A stretch of 64,000 bases of DNA from Clostridioides sp. ES-S-0010-02 (GCA_020641055.1 CP067345.1:698001-762000), one strand, 5' to 3'; shown: positions 38,699 to 47,953, counted from the stretch's first letter. Notes: a model not told the origin generated them from the letters alone. Made by a program: numbers and translations.

Positions 38699-41600
38699 TG
38701 ATGAAAATATATATAGAGCTATATACTCTTTAGAATCATATATATTTGAAAAAAACCTTTTATCAAAAGAAGATTTAAAACGCTTTTATAGGCTGAAAGA
38801 TAAATTTAATATAAGTGAAATAGAAATAGTGATAAATGAAGTAAGAGATGTTATAAGTAAAATTATATTAGGTGATGATCTATTTAATATAGAAGTATAT
38901 CTAAGATTTAAGTCAAAGAGTGAAAATTATGATATAAACTTTAGGCCAATACACACAAGTACATTAATTAATCAAATAGCAATGGTGTCGATGCTTAATT
39001 TAATTGTGTATGACTATATTACTGAGGATGGCACAAAATTATCTAACATATCAAGGTTAATACCTAATAATTTTTATGGAAATATACCATCTTCTAATCC
39101 AGAATATTTATTTTGTAAATGGCAAGACATGTTTAAAAAATACTCATCAGATATAAATGAAACATATTCGGAATATTATAATAATCAAAAATATAAATAT
39201 GAAGTATCTTTAGACCTGCAAAATTTTTTTCCATCTATTAATCCACTGATAATATATAAATATATAATTTCTAAGCTTCCAATATATATATATGCAAAAG
39301 ACCTAGAGTTAATTAAAGTATTAATTTTTAAGTTATTATATTTTAATGTAAGCAATTTGAATGGAATAAGACAGTATTACTATAACAATGTAGAATGTAA
39401 TGATAATTATTCTGTAGGATTGCCACAAGGATTACCTCATTCATATTTTTTTGGGAATATATGTATGATAAATATATCTAATATATTTAATGAAGAGTTT
39501 GAGGGTAAATCGTATTATTATGTTGATGATTCTGTTATATTTACTAATGATTTAGATAAATGTGATTTAGATAATAATTTTATGAAAAAATTAAAAATAA
39601 TTAATAAAAATATAGAAGATATAACACTTATAGAATCAAATGAATTAGATAGCTTAGTATTTATTAGTGAAAAATTAGTTAAAGAGATAAAAGAGTTTCA
39701 AAAAAAATGTAATTATAGTATTAAGATACATACTGAAAAAAAGAGTCAATATACTGAAATAAAAAAAGAAAATAACGGAGAAAGATACCTTAACATATTA
39801 AATAGAGAGGCATCAATGGGATCTATTCATATTAAATCTATTCTAGATGATAAAGACCAAAATATATTGATTAGTAGATTAACTGCATTTAATGAAATTA
39901 TTGAAAATGAATTAAATATAATTAGTAATGATTCAAATAAAGAAAGTTATAAGAAAAAACTAGTTAGATTCAGAAAATATTTCAAATTTAGATTACAATT
40001 ATTGGATTTTAAAAGCAAAAACAATCAAGACGAATTAGTTCAAATGTTAATTAGTGAATTAGATTTTAGTAAAGAAGAACTTATTAGTGGTAATAAAGAT
40101 TTTAAGGAATTTATAAAATACTATGAGGAAGATATATTTATATCTAGTTTTAGTTTTATTATTGATAATATAAGAGATAAATCTAAATTAGAACAATTAT
40201 GCAAGTATATAAAAGAGTTTGAGTCTTATTTGTTAAATTATGATAATAATATTCAACTATATTTCTATAAAAATATAAGTACTATTATAGAATTTAATGA
40301 AGATAATTATGATAAATATGTAGAAAATAAATATGCTAGCCTTAAATATTACTCATATAAAAATCTACCTAGTTTTAAAAATACTTCAGAAATTGAAAAA
40401 AATAAATGGATAAATAAAGAAATATTAAAACTAGAATATAATGTAGAGAATGAGTTAAAAGAATTATGTGAGTTAATATTTAAAAGGGAGAAAATTTATA
40501 AATATTTTGAATTAGTAGATAAGATGAGCCAGAGCATTAAAAGAATGTTACTAAATTGTATATTTTCAAACTTATTTAGTGTTGAAATAAGTGATAGAAA
40601 AATTATTCAAAAACTAAATAATAAAATTATAAATGTAATTGAATTTAGAATATTAATGATTTTAAGAAATAAAAATTTTAACAAAAATAAATTTAATTTA
40701 TTACTTAAAAATAATGATTTAGACGAAATTAGAAAGTTAGATTTTTCAATATATGAAGTAATAGATTACTTTTTTAAATATATAAAAGACCCAACATTAA
40801 TAGATAAACTAATTATAATGCATCAATTTACATCTGACTATTGGAAAAATGGATCAAAATATTTATATTTTTATACTCAACATAACCAAGAGCACTCAAC
40901 TAATTTGATTAGTAATTGTATCAGAATTATTAACTCAATAGGATATTTTCAAATCTCTGCAAAGGACTACTTTTTGATATTTTGTAGTTGTTATTTACAT
41001 GATATATCTATGGTATTATATCCAGATAAAAACAAAATATTATATGAAGAAGATATAGAATCTAATGTAATTATGAGTTCATTAAGAGAAGATATAATAA
41101 ATTGTGATAATATATTAGATATAAAGAATTTAAAATCTATGTTATTAAATGTAAATGAAAATTTAGAAAGTTTTTATGAGGCAAAGATAAGATTTAATCA
41201 TGGAAAAATAAGTTCAGCGTTTATAAGAAATAATGAAGAATTAAAATTTCTAGAATCTAGTGATAGAGAGGTTATAGCAGAAATATCAGAGTCCCATACA
41301 TACGATGCCAAAGATGTTTATAAGATAAAATCTAATGCTAAAAATTCTTTGATTAGTAAGAAGTTTGATAAAATTATACTTAGACTTTCAGATATACTTG
41401 ATATTGGAGAAGAAAGAGTATCCAATATATTTTTTAGAAATAATTTAAAAAATATGAGTAAGGAATCTAGATTTCAATGGCTATCACATTATTTGATATC
41501 AGGATATTTTATAAATACTGAATACAAGATAGAAAAAGATAAATCTCAAAATAAAAACCTTGATTCTTATTTAAAAAATAGAAGCATTTCTGAAACCATA

Positions 41601-41933
41601 ATAATAAATATTAATGTTAACTATAACCAACTTACTAAAGTCGAAAATCCATGTGAGTGTAAAAAATCAAGAATAGGTAATGTTAGTAAAGATTATATAG
41701 AAATTAAAATTGGAAATGAAGTCTGTGCAAAAAAGGAAGAATGTAATTTCATGTGTAAGTGGATGCATGTTAAAAATGGATATATGTTTGAGGAGCTTTA
41801 TGCATTGCAAGAATATTTGTTTAATAATACAGATAATTACTTTAAAAGTAATATAGTAGTTAGAGTACACATGAAAAATAATATTATAGAGAGCGAACAT
41901 ATAGATATAATAAATGAACATATATGTAAGTAA
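38664..41933 (+). CDS. Reverse transcriptase-HD phosphohydrolase fusion protein
   Basis: A 1089-residue protein with two recognisable enzymatic parts. Residues about 85-380 are a reverse transcriptase: motif A VSLDLQNFFPSI (catalytic Asp184), motif B GLPQGLPHS (252-260) and motif C YYVDDS with YVDD at 286-289. Residues about 735-930 are an HD-type metal phosphohydrolase: H740 and H744 in QHNQEHS, H779-D780 in CYLHD, H846 in FNHGK, H878 in SESHTYD, and D910 in RLSDILDIG. A Cys/His-rich segment follows (C997, C999, C1021, C1027, C1031). The middle 380-730 is helical and unassigned. No retron-like RNA, maturase or integrase domain is seen. It resembles unknown-group/Abi-type reverse transcriptases of phage defence rather than group II introns. 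GAAGGGG precedes the ATG. Confidence 0.88.
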   Translation: MKQSVLYRRLISDENIYRAIYSLESYIFEKNLLSKEDLKRFYRLKDKFNISEIEIVINEVRDVISKIILGDDLFNIEVYLRFKSKSENYDINFRPIHTSTLINQIAMVSMLNLIVYDYITEDGTKLSNISRLIPNNFYGNIPSSNPEYLFCKWQDMFKKYSSDINETYSEYYNNQKYKYEVSLDLQNFFPSINPLIIYKYIISKLPIYIYAKDLELIKVLIFKLLYFNVSNLNGIRQYYYNNVECNDNYSVGLPQGLPHSYFFGNICMINISNIFNEEFEGKSYYYVDDSVIFTNDLDKCDLDNNFMKKLKIINKNIEDITLIESNELDSLVFISEKLVKEIKEFQKKCNYSIKIHTEKKSQYTEIKKENNGERYLNILNREASMGSIHIKSILDDKDQNILISRLTAFNEIIENELNIISNDSNKESYKKKLVRFRKYFKFRLQLLDFKSKNNQDELVQMLISELDFSKEELISGNKDFKEFIKYYEEDIFISSFSFIIDNIRDKSKLEQLCKYIKEFESYLLNYDNNIQLYFYKNISTIIEFNEDNYDKYVENKYASLKYYSYKNLPSFKNTSEIEKNKWINKEILKLEYNVENELKELCELIFKREKIYKYFELVDKMSQSIKRMLLNCIFSNLFSVEISDRKIIQKLNNKIINVIEFRILMILRNKNFNKNKFNLLLKNNDLDEIRKLDFSIYEVIDYFFKYIKDPTLIDKLIIMHQFTSDYWKNGSKYLYFYTQHNQEHSTNLISNCIRIINSIGYFQISAKDYFLIFCSCYLHDISMVLYPDKNKILYEEDIESNVIMSSLREDIINCDNILDIKNLKSMLLNVNENLESFYEAKIRFNHGKISSAFIRNNEELKFLESSDREVIAEISESHTYDAKDVYKIKSNAKNSLISKKFDKIILRLSDILDIGEERVSNIFFRNNLKNMSKESRFQWLSHYLISGYFINTEYKIEKDKSQNKNLDSYLKNRSISETIIININVNYNQLTKVENPCECKKSRIGNVSKDYIEIKIGNEVCAKKEECNFMCKWMHVKNGYMFEELYALQEYLFNNTDNYFKSNIVVRVHMKNNIIESEHIDIINEHICK

Positions 41934-42022
41934 TGCTTGCCTTATATAAATTGATAGAAACAAGTACTTTGTCCTTGTATGACCACTGGAGGAAATTGTG
42001 TAGAATTATGTGAAATTAAATC

Positions 42023-42059
42023 GTGGGTATTATTCCTGTGGATCGTCTCCACTAATTTT
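42023..42059 (+). repeat. att-like copy 2
   Basis: Left arm GTGGGTATTATTCCTG, then the core ATCGTCTCCAC and a degenerate ATT. The left arm is identical to copies 4 and 5. It closes the reverse-transcriptase cassette. Confidence 0.8.
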
Positions 42060-42084
42060 GAAAAAAAAATGATGAAATACTTGG

Positions 42085-42116
42085 AAATGCTAGTCTTTGT
42101 TGACTAGCATTTTTTA
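42085..42116 (+). terminator. Hairpin terminator linked to att copy 2
   Basis: AAATGCTAGTC at 42085-42095 pairs perfectly with GACTAGCATTT at 42102-42112, then a T run. It is probably an earlier ssrA terminator moved downstream. The rest of the interval to 42349 is A+T-rich with no gene. Confidence 0.85.
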
Positions 42117-42349
42117 TTTTGGTGATGAAATCCACCAACTATACCCCAACCACAGAAAAAGAAGTTTATTTGAGGGTATATTGGGGTGCATTTAGTGTAT
42201 ATAAAAAGCCTTTATTTATTATGATATTAGGTAACATAGAATTTTAATATCTACTTTATGATATAATATTTTTATAAATGTAAGACAGTTTAAGTTGTTG
42301 ATTAATAAAAATATATATTATATAAGCTTGATAGGAGTTGAGGTTTGTA

Positions 42350-42550
42350 ATGGATGAAAGGAAACTAGAATTTTCTATTTTTTGTATTGAAGCTTTAGCA
42401 GAAAAATTGAATGTAGATTCAGAAGTGGTTTATAAACTTCTTAAACATGATACTGATATTTTAGATAATTATATAATATCTTGCTATGAAGCACTACATT
42501 CTCAAAGTAAAAGTTACATAGTGGAAGATTTAATGCAAGTCCTTAAATAA
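42350..42550 (+). CDS. DUF3791 family small protein, putative antitoxin
   Basis: A 66-residue protein beginning MDERKLEFSIFCIEALAEKL, which fits the DUF3791 group of small helical proteins encoded directly before DUF3990 genes. I chose ATG 42350 because TAGGAG at 42332-42337 and GAGG precede it; an earlier in-frame TTG gives an implausible extension. It ends 14 bp before the DUF3990 gene. Pairs of DUF3791 and DUF3990 are common on Firmicutes genomes and look like toxin-antitoxin or immunity modules; I know of no direct proof of function. Confidence 0.72.
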   Translation: MDERKLEFSIFCIEALAEKLNVDSEVVYKLLKHDTDILDNYIISCYEALHSQSKSYIVEDLMQVLK

Positions 42551-42564
42551 AAGGGTGTGATATA

Positions 42565-43044
42565 ATGATTGTATATCATAGTTCATATTGTATGGTAAAA
42601 ATGCCTAATATTGACTTTTCAAGAGATTCTTTAGATTTTGGAAAAGTATTCTATGTAACCAGTATAAAAGCACAGGCAATTAACTGGACAGAGCGTTTTA
42701 AAAAAAGAGGTAAAAAAGCATATTTAAATAGTTATTCTCTAGATATTGATAAATTAAAAGAAAACTGCAAGGTAAAAATCTTCAATAGTTATAATTTAGA
42801 ATAGCTTGACTTTATATTAGAATGTAGAAATATGAGTGATATATATATGAAATATGATGTTATAATAGGTGGTATTGCTGATGATAAGATTTACAATACA
42901 ATAGAGCTGTATCAAAATAATCTTATTGAAAAAGATGAAGCTTTAAAAAGATTAAAATACTATAAACCAAATGAACAAATATGTATAACCAATCAAAATG
43001 TAATAGATAAAGATTTAAAGTTTAGATGTGAAGAGGAGGTATAG
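42565..43044 (+). pseudogene. DUF3990 (ADP-ribosyltransferase-fold) gene interrupted by one amber codon
   Basis: The two halves, 42565-42801 and the frame after 42804, lie in the same reading frame, and only the TAG at 42802-42804 separates them. Read through, they give a normal-length DUF3990 protein of about 159 residues: the N-terminal IVYHSSY block, FGKVFYVTS (about residues 26-34), then LDFILECR, YDVIIGGIADDKIYNTIE and QICITNQ. DUF3990 belongs to the ADP-ribosyl-type superfamily by structural prediction, so a toxin role is inferred. The usual residue at the stop is probably Trp (TGG to TAG). The C-terminal KFRCEEEV is shared with the FRG gene at 57.9 kb. Confidence 0.8.
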
Positions 43045-43049
43045 TTCTT

Positions 43050-43256
43050 ATGGAAGAAAATAAAACATTATTACAAATACTATATAAAAAAATCATATTA
43101 GAATTTTCTAAACAGACGGGTAAAAGCTTGGAAGAAAGTATGGATTATTTATATACTTCTGGAACATATAAACTTATAAGTGAGGGTGTATCAGATATGC
43201 ACTGTAAGGGTCATATATACTTGGCTCAAGAATTAATGTTAGAAAATGGGGATTAA
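43050..43256 (+). CDS. Small putative antitoxin, copy A
   Basis: A 68-residue protein (MEENKTLLQILYKKIILEFS at the start) preceded by AGGAGGT. It is nearly identical to the protein at 57994-58227 through residue 67, but a three-base insertion here introduces an early stop, so it lacks the last 11 residues (CIIKAIQDK region) of the other copy. It lies 5 bases after the DUF3990 frame and resembles small helical DUF3791-like partners. An immunity or antitoxin role is inferred from repeated pairing with two different toxin-like genes. Confidence 0.75.
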   Translation: MEENKTLLQILYKKIILEFSKQTGKSLEESMDYLYTSGTYKLISEGVSDMHCKGHIYLAQELMLENGD

Positions 43257-43306
43257 TGTATCACAAAGGCTATCCAAGATAAATAGTTAAAAACTAGATA
43301 TGAATT

Positions 43307-43349
43307 AAGGATACAAGATAATATGAAATTAATTTGTATCCTTATTTTG
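43307..43349 (+). terminator. Terminator of the DUF3791/DUF3990 module
   Basis: AAGGATACAA at 43307-43316 pairs with TTGTATCCTT at 43334-43343, followed by ATTTTGATTTT. The same hairpin is at 58247-58289. Confidence 0.8.
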
Positions 43350-43397
43350 ATTTTATAATTAACTATATGGAATCACAGTATTTTTATGCGTTTGATT

Positions 43398-44100
43398 TTA
43401 CAATGAAAATATTTTATCCAACTTTTGTACAGCTTCAACTTTCTTATCTTCCATAACTTGAGTATATATATTTAAAGTTATTGATATATCATAATGACCC
43501 ATTAAAACTTGTACAGTTTTAGGAGGGACATCATTCTCAAAAAGTCTAGTTGAATAAGTTTTTCTAAGACCATGAAACTTTATAGGCTCTATATCTAAAC
43601 TGTTTAATATAGACTTTAAATTCCTTAAAGGTTTTTTATCATCTATAGGGACACCTAATTCATTGCAAAATACATAATTATAATTTCTATATAATTTTCC
43701 ATCCTTTAATATATCTGTATTTTGATTTACTTTATGTTCTTTAAATTTATTTAAGACATACTTTGGAATAGGCACAGTTCTGTAAGAATTTGATGTCTTT
43801 GGTTCTTATTCTAATACTTTAAGCTCTCTATTTTCATTTTTATCTATAAAATATGTTCTTTGAAGAGTTCTTTTAACTGTTAAATTAGAATTCTTAAAAT
43901 CAATATCAAACCATTTAAGTCCTAGTAATTCTCCTAATCTAAGTCCAGTACCAAGAGCAAGTAAAAATAATACCTCTAATTTATGACCATCTATAGCTTT
44001 TATAAAACTCTTTTGTTGTTAAAGAGTCAATATTTCAAGCTTATTTTCCTTTTTCTCAACTGGTATATCTACTATAGTACAAATAGTTACGTTGTAATTG
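43398..44100 (-). pseudogene. Tyrosine-recombinase (phage-type integrase) relic
   Basis: The minus strand encodes the catalytic half of a tyrosine integrase: the first Arg in LGTGLRLGELLGLKW, then KFHGLRKTYSTRLF (H..R), LMGHYDISITLNIY (second His and the nucleophile Tyr) and the C-terminal VEAVQKLDKIF. Two in-frame stops break it, in VLE*EPKTSNSYRTVP and LTL*QQKSF, and the N-terminal DNA-binding half is missing. The most complete open piece is 43398-43775. It ends next to att copy 3, the expected place for an integrase, so it is probably the former enzyme of this att specificity. Confidence 0.88.
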
Positions 44101-44161
44101 CAGAGTATTGTTAGACGTTTAGTATAATATAAATTTTTACAAATATAGCTGAATTTTAATC

Positions 44162-44202
44162 ATAGGTATTATTCTTGTGAATCATTTCCAACATTGAAAT
44201 AC
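44162..44202 (+). repeat. att-like copy 3
   Basis: A degenerate copy matching the 57158-57198 copy at about 31 of 41 positions, including GGTATTATTC and ACATTGAAAT. The following CACGAAAA is also present right of the ssrA core. It is adjacent to the integrase relic. Confidence 0.7.
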
Positions 44203-44205
44203 ACG

Positions 44206-44237
44206 AAAAATATTAGCAATTTGCTAATATTTTTTTA
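44206..44237 (+). terminator. Hairpin terminator linked to att copy 3
   Basis: AAAAATATTAGCAA at 44206-44219 pairs perfectly with TTGCTAATATTTTT at 44221-44234, with further Ts. Confidence 0.85.
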
Positions 44238-44300
44238 TGAAAATTAATCTAATAACCTATATAATTAATTTATAAAACATACATGAAGAGGTAAAACTAT

Positions 44301-45263
44301 ATGGCTAAAATTGATAATATGATGTCTATACTATGGATGTTAAACTCAGAGAAAAAAGTTACTGCAAAACAAATATCTGAAAAATTAGAAATAAATATAA
44401 GAACTGTATACAGATACATTGATGCATTATCTGCTAGTGGAGTACCTATAATTTCAGATACAGGTCATAATGGTGGATATACACTTTTGAATAATTTCAT
44501 TAAAGCACCTCTTTTTTTCGATACAGAAGAGCAAACTGCTCTACTTCATGCAGCTATATTTGCTAAAGAAGAGGGATGTTTTTTAGATGATACATTAGAT
44601 AAAGCAACATCAAAGTTAAAAATGTATTCAAATCAAAAACAAGAAGAAATTTTAACAAAACATTTAATAGGTTTTGAAGTAATAAAACCAACTGGAAAAA
44701 TATCCATAGAATCTGTACTTAAAAAGTTGAAAAATAGTATAGTAAATGAATTATCTGTAGAAATTAACTATCGTACGGCTTGTGAAGAAAAATCAAAATG
44801 TAGGATTATAAATCCATATGGAATTGTTCGTTGGAATAATAATTGGTATATAGTAGCATTTTGCCAAATGAGAAATGAGATTCGTAGTTTTAGGGTGGAT
44901 AGAATTGGTAGTGTCATAGAAACATCAAATACTTTTAGTAGACCAAAGGAGTTTTCTGCAAGTGAATTTTTTATAAAAGGGATTATGGATGAAACAAAAG
45001 ATGAAGATAATCTTATAACATTAGTTATAGAAGGAAGGATAAATGCATTGGACAACTTATGTCAGCATTGGCTTCTAGGATATTATTTGAAAGAAAGGAC
45101 TCCAAATAAAGTAATATTTAAACTTCAAGAAGATATAATATTTACCTATATACCAAATATACTTATACCTTATAGAAAATCGATACAAATAATCGAACCA
45201 TTAAGTTTTAGAGATAAAATGGTTGAAAATTTACTCGAATTAATTAGTCATTATCAAATTTAA
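44301..45263 (+). CDS. HTH-WYL domain transcriptional regulator (YafY type)
   Basis: A 320-residue regulator. Residues about 1-60 are a helix-turn-helix (KVTAKQISEKLEINIRTVYRYIDAL), followed by a linker and a WYL domain (about 140-215). WYL is represented by the conserved NPYGIVRWNNNWYIVAFCQ and the RSFRVDRIGSV strands, plus a C-terminal extension. WYL domains sense nucleic acids or small ligands and often control defence and stress genes. AAGAGG precedes the ATG. A hairpin overlaps its stop, and a DJ-1/PfpI gene follows in the same direction, a plausible target. Confidence 0.9.
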   Translation: MAKIDNMMSILWMLNSEKKVTAKQISEKLEINIRTVYRYIDALSASGVPIISDTGHNGGYTLLNNFIKAPLFFDTEEQTALLHAAIFAKEEGCFLDDTLDKATSKLKMYSNQKQEEILTKHLIGFEVIKPTGKISIESVLKKLKNSIVNELSVEINYRTACEEKSKCRIINPYGIVRWNNNWYIVAFCQMRNEIRSFRVDRIGSVIETSNTFSRPKEFSASEFFIKGIMDETKDEDNLITLVIEGRINALDNLCQHWLLGYYLKERTPNKVIFKLQEDIIFTYIPNILIPYRKSIQIIEPLSFRDKMVENLLELISHYQI

Positions 45264-45300
45264 TAACTTGACTGACAGAGTATGTCAGTTAAGTTATTTT
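45262..45300 (+). terminator. Hairpin overlapping the WYL regulator stop
   Basis: AATAACTTGACTGACA pairs with TGTCAGTTAAGTTATT with one imperfect pair, then TT. It may attenuate transcription into the next gene. Confidence 0.65.
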
Positions 45301-45339
45301 ACAATTAGGTATATTAATTAATCATATAAGGAGAAAAAA

Positions 45340-45975
45340 ATGAAAAATAGAAAAGTATATATGTATGTATTTGATACTATGTCAGATTGGGAAGTTGGAT
45401 ATTTAACTGCTGAATTAAATACAGGAAGATATTTTAAAAAAGGATTAAAACCATTAAAAGTACTTACAGTAGGAGTTAATAAAAATCCTATTATAACAAT
45501 GGGTGGATTAAAAGTTTTACCTGAGCTTACAATTGATGAGTTTAATATGAAAAGTAATGATTTATTAATTTTGCCAGGGGGAAATACTTGGACATCTATA
45601 GGTCATGAGAAAATATTAGAAAAATCTAAAGAAGCTTTTGAACAAGGGTCTATAGTTGCAGCTATTTGTGGTGCTACTTTAGGGCTAGCTAAAAAGGGTT
45701 TACTAGATTTTAGAAATCATACAAGTAATGATTTAGAATTTCTAAAAATGGTGATACCAAGTTATTCTGGAGAAAAATATTATAAAATGGAATCTGTAGT
45801 TAATGATGAAAATTTAGTTACTGCTTCAGGAATTGCACCCTTAGAATTTACGATACAAGTTTTAAAAGTTTTAGATGTTTTTAAAGAAGAAGCATTAAGT
45901 TCATGGTTAAACCTTTATAAAACTCATGACTCTAAATATTTTTTCAAACTAATGAATTGTAATAAAGAAATTTAA
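45340..45975 (+). CDS. DJ-1/PfpI family protein (class I glutamine amidotransferase-like)
   Basis: A 211-residue single-domain protein of the DJ-1/PfpI superfamily. The opening strand is VYMYVFDTMSDWEVGYL, with the acidic residue of the family triad near residue 16. The nucleophile elbow is AAICGATLGLAKKG, with the Cys near residue 110. LLILPGGNTW (about 72-81) precedes it. Members act as peptidases, hydratases or stress proteins. AAGGAG precedes the ATG. It follows a WYL regulator and lies in a cassette between att copies 3 and 4; whether it is mobile cargo or an old chromosomal gene trapped there is unclear. Confidence 0.87.
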   Translation: MKNRKVYMYVFDTMSDWEVGYLTAELNTGRYFKKGLKPLKVLTVGVNKNPIITMGGLKVLPELTIDEFNMKSNDLLILPGGNTWTSIGHEKILEKSKEAFEQGSIVAAICGATLGLAKKGLLDFRNHTSNDLEFLKMVIPSYSGEKYYKMESVVNDENLVTASGIAPLEFTIQVLKVLDVFKEEALSSWLNLYKTHDSKYFFKLMNCNKEI

Positions 45976-46199
45976 GGTTTAATTTAGTATAATGTAGTTT
46001 TAGATAAAATAAAAAGAAACTATAACCTAGTGGGTAGAGTAGTGGTTTCTAGTATAGATGAACTGGGCTCTTTATATCGGATAGTTAAAAAACCACTGAG
46101 TGATTATGAAACCATAAGATGATTCTTGTATTGTGCAGGAGTCGTCTTTTTTAATCCTCACTGTTTTCTTTTATTATTATAATATTCTATGTAATTTGA
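45976..46199. other. Intergenic region with structured sequence
   Basis: Contains AGTGGTTT at about 46042 and AAACCACT at about 46089, which can pair around a 40-base loop, then a normal terminator. It is less A+T-rich than its surroundings. No gene or known RNA is recognised. Confidence 0.4.
46116..46152 (+). terminator. Terminator after the DJ-1/PfpI gene
   Basis: AAGATGATTC pairs with GAGTCGTCTT (two G-U pairs), followed by a T run ending at 46152. Confidence 0.75.
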
Positions 46200-47670
46200 G
46201 AGTCTGGAAATATTTATGTGTATTCTTTAAATAAAAATTTATTTTTTAAGTGATAATTAGGTATTTATTGATAAGGCTATGGCTGTAAAAATCATAGCCT
46301 CATTTTCATATTTTTTCCAGTTATGAAAAAATTATTACTCCTTTAAGAAAATTTCTTGAATTTTTTGAAATATTTTTTTATTAACTTAGAGTTAAATTTT
46401 TTTCTTTAAAATAAATACTTAAATGGGCTAAAATTTGAGTCCAATTTCTAATTTTCTGAGTCCATTTTTCAGAAATATCCATAATTGCTAAGTATAATGA
46501 TTTGTGCAAAGAATCATCTGAAGGAAAAATAGAGTTTGATTTAGTAACCTTTCTTAATAATCTATTATAACTTTCCATTGAATTTGTAGTATATATCAAT
46601 GTTCTTATCTCTAGAGGATATTTAAAATATGTTGCTAGTTCATTCCAATTGCTTCGCGACTTCTTAATGCTATCGCATATTGATTTCCTCATTTTTTCTC
46701 TAAGAGCGATAGCTCGCTTAACGCTACTTCTTCTGTAATTGCAGCATATACTTTCTTTAAATCTTTTGCAAATTCTTTTCTATTTTTGTATGATACATAA
46801 TTTAAAGTGTTTCTAATTTGATGCACAACACATCTTTGTATTTCAGTATCGGGAAATACTGCCTTAATTACATAAGAAAATCCAACTAGTCAATCTACAG
46901 AAGCTATTAATATATCTTTAACCCCTCTGTTTCTAACATCTGTAAGTACTTTTAGCCAATACTTTGAACTTTCATTTTCTCCAATCCATATTCCTAAAAC
47001 CTACTTTATACCTTCTAAGTTAATACCTATAGCTATATATGCTGCTTTGTTTATTATTATACCTTCACTTCTAACTTTATAATGTATAGCATCCATAAGT
47101 ACAATTGGATAAATCAATCAAGTGGCCTATTTTGCCATTCAGGAGCTAAAGGTATGACTCTATCAGTAATTTTAGCTATTAGTGAATGATATATCAATTT
47201 CGTAAATACTTTTAAGATGACTTGATATATATCGAGTAGACATGTCTTTTGAGTACATTCCAATCACTTGGTTCTCTATTCTCGATATATCATTTTCATA
47301 GTTTCTAATTATCTTTGGTTCAAAATCTCCATTTCGGTCCCTTGAAATATTTAAAGTTATTTCTCCAAAATTTGATTTAACATTTTTATTTCTATATCCA
47401 TTTTTAGTATTTTTATTCTTATTATCATATCTATCATAATCTAAATGCTCATCAAGTTCTGCTTCTAACATTTGATGAATTGTACTTGAAAATAATCCTT
47501 TAACATGTCTTGAATGTCTGTAGTTGCTTTAACATCATATTCTTCAATAAGTTTTTTTCTATTTCGTTTTTGTTAAACCTAAAAAGTGTGTACCTTCCTT
47601 TATATAGTGATATTTAATATTTTAATTATCAACATTTTTTAGAAGAATACACACTTTATTTTAAAGACCC
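46200..47670 (-). mobile_element. Decayed IS256-family insertion sequence 1
   Basis: About 1.47 kb bounded by imperfect inverted repeats: bases 46200-46229 and the reverse complement of 47641-47670 agree at 19 of 30 positions, including an uninterrupted TGTGTATTCTT. Inside is a broken IS256-type transposase on the minus strand. No clear target duplication was found. It lies between the DJ-1 gene and a decayed unknown gene. Confidence 0.75.
46381..47580 (-). pseudogene. IS256-family (mutator type) transposase, broken
   Basis: Fragments in order from the N-terminus: EEYDVKATTDIQDMLKD, MLEAELDEHLDYDRYDNKN, NISRDRNGDFEPKIIRN, then after several stops YAAITEEVALSELSLLEKK, and the C-terminal NWNELATYFKYPLEIRTLIY with TTNSMESYNRLLRKVTK. 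These are diagnostic for IS256 transposases. Frameshifts near 47470-47500 and 46690, and stops between 46900 and 47170, inactivate it. The open pieces are 47172-47471 and 46381-46692. Confidence 0.9.
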
Positions 47671-47953
47671 ATAGGAGAGCAGAAAAAGCATTTTTATATT
47701 ATCTGATGATTCAAAGTATGATGAGAAAAATTCATTTTTATTATCGTAGTAAGATGCACTATTTTCTAATGTATTTCAAAGTGATATAAATTATGATATC
47801 CATTTTCTAATAGTAATAGCTGTTCTTTTTCTAAGATTAAATACATATAATCATTACCTAATATTGATATATAGTTAGATTATATGTATCAATAAATAAA
47901 TTATGTCTTAAAATTAAAATATACATAGAACCGTGAATATAGGTGTGAAAGTT
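47671..47953. other. Intergenic stretch, nothing recognised
   Basis: A+T-rich sequence between the IS256 relic and a decayed gene. No RNA, repeat or gene was seen. Confidence 0.4.

Larger units (their letters stand above)
43013..43408 (+). repeat. Long direct repeat, copy A (toxin 3' end, antitoxin, terminator)
   Basis: About 390 bases that recur, highly similar, at 57960-58346. The repeat begins in the last codons of the DUF3990 gene, includes the whole small gene and its hairpin, and ends near the integrase relic. The copies differ by scattered substitutions and small indels. Confidence 0.85.

Noticed and set aside
41934-42022. Retron-type non-coding RNA next to the reverse transcriptase
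   Set aside because: Neither this stretch nor 37620-37713 shows the paired inverted repeats and branching-G layout of a retron msr-msd; cannot be excluded without folding and search.
46020-46115. Possible riboswitch or further att copy after the DJ-1 gene
   Set aside because: AGTGGTTT/AAACCACT pairing exists, but no known riboswitch core and no meaningful match to the att consensus.
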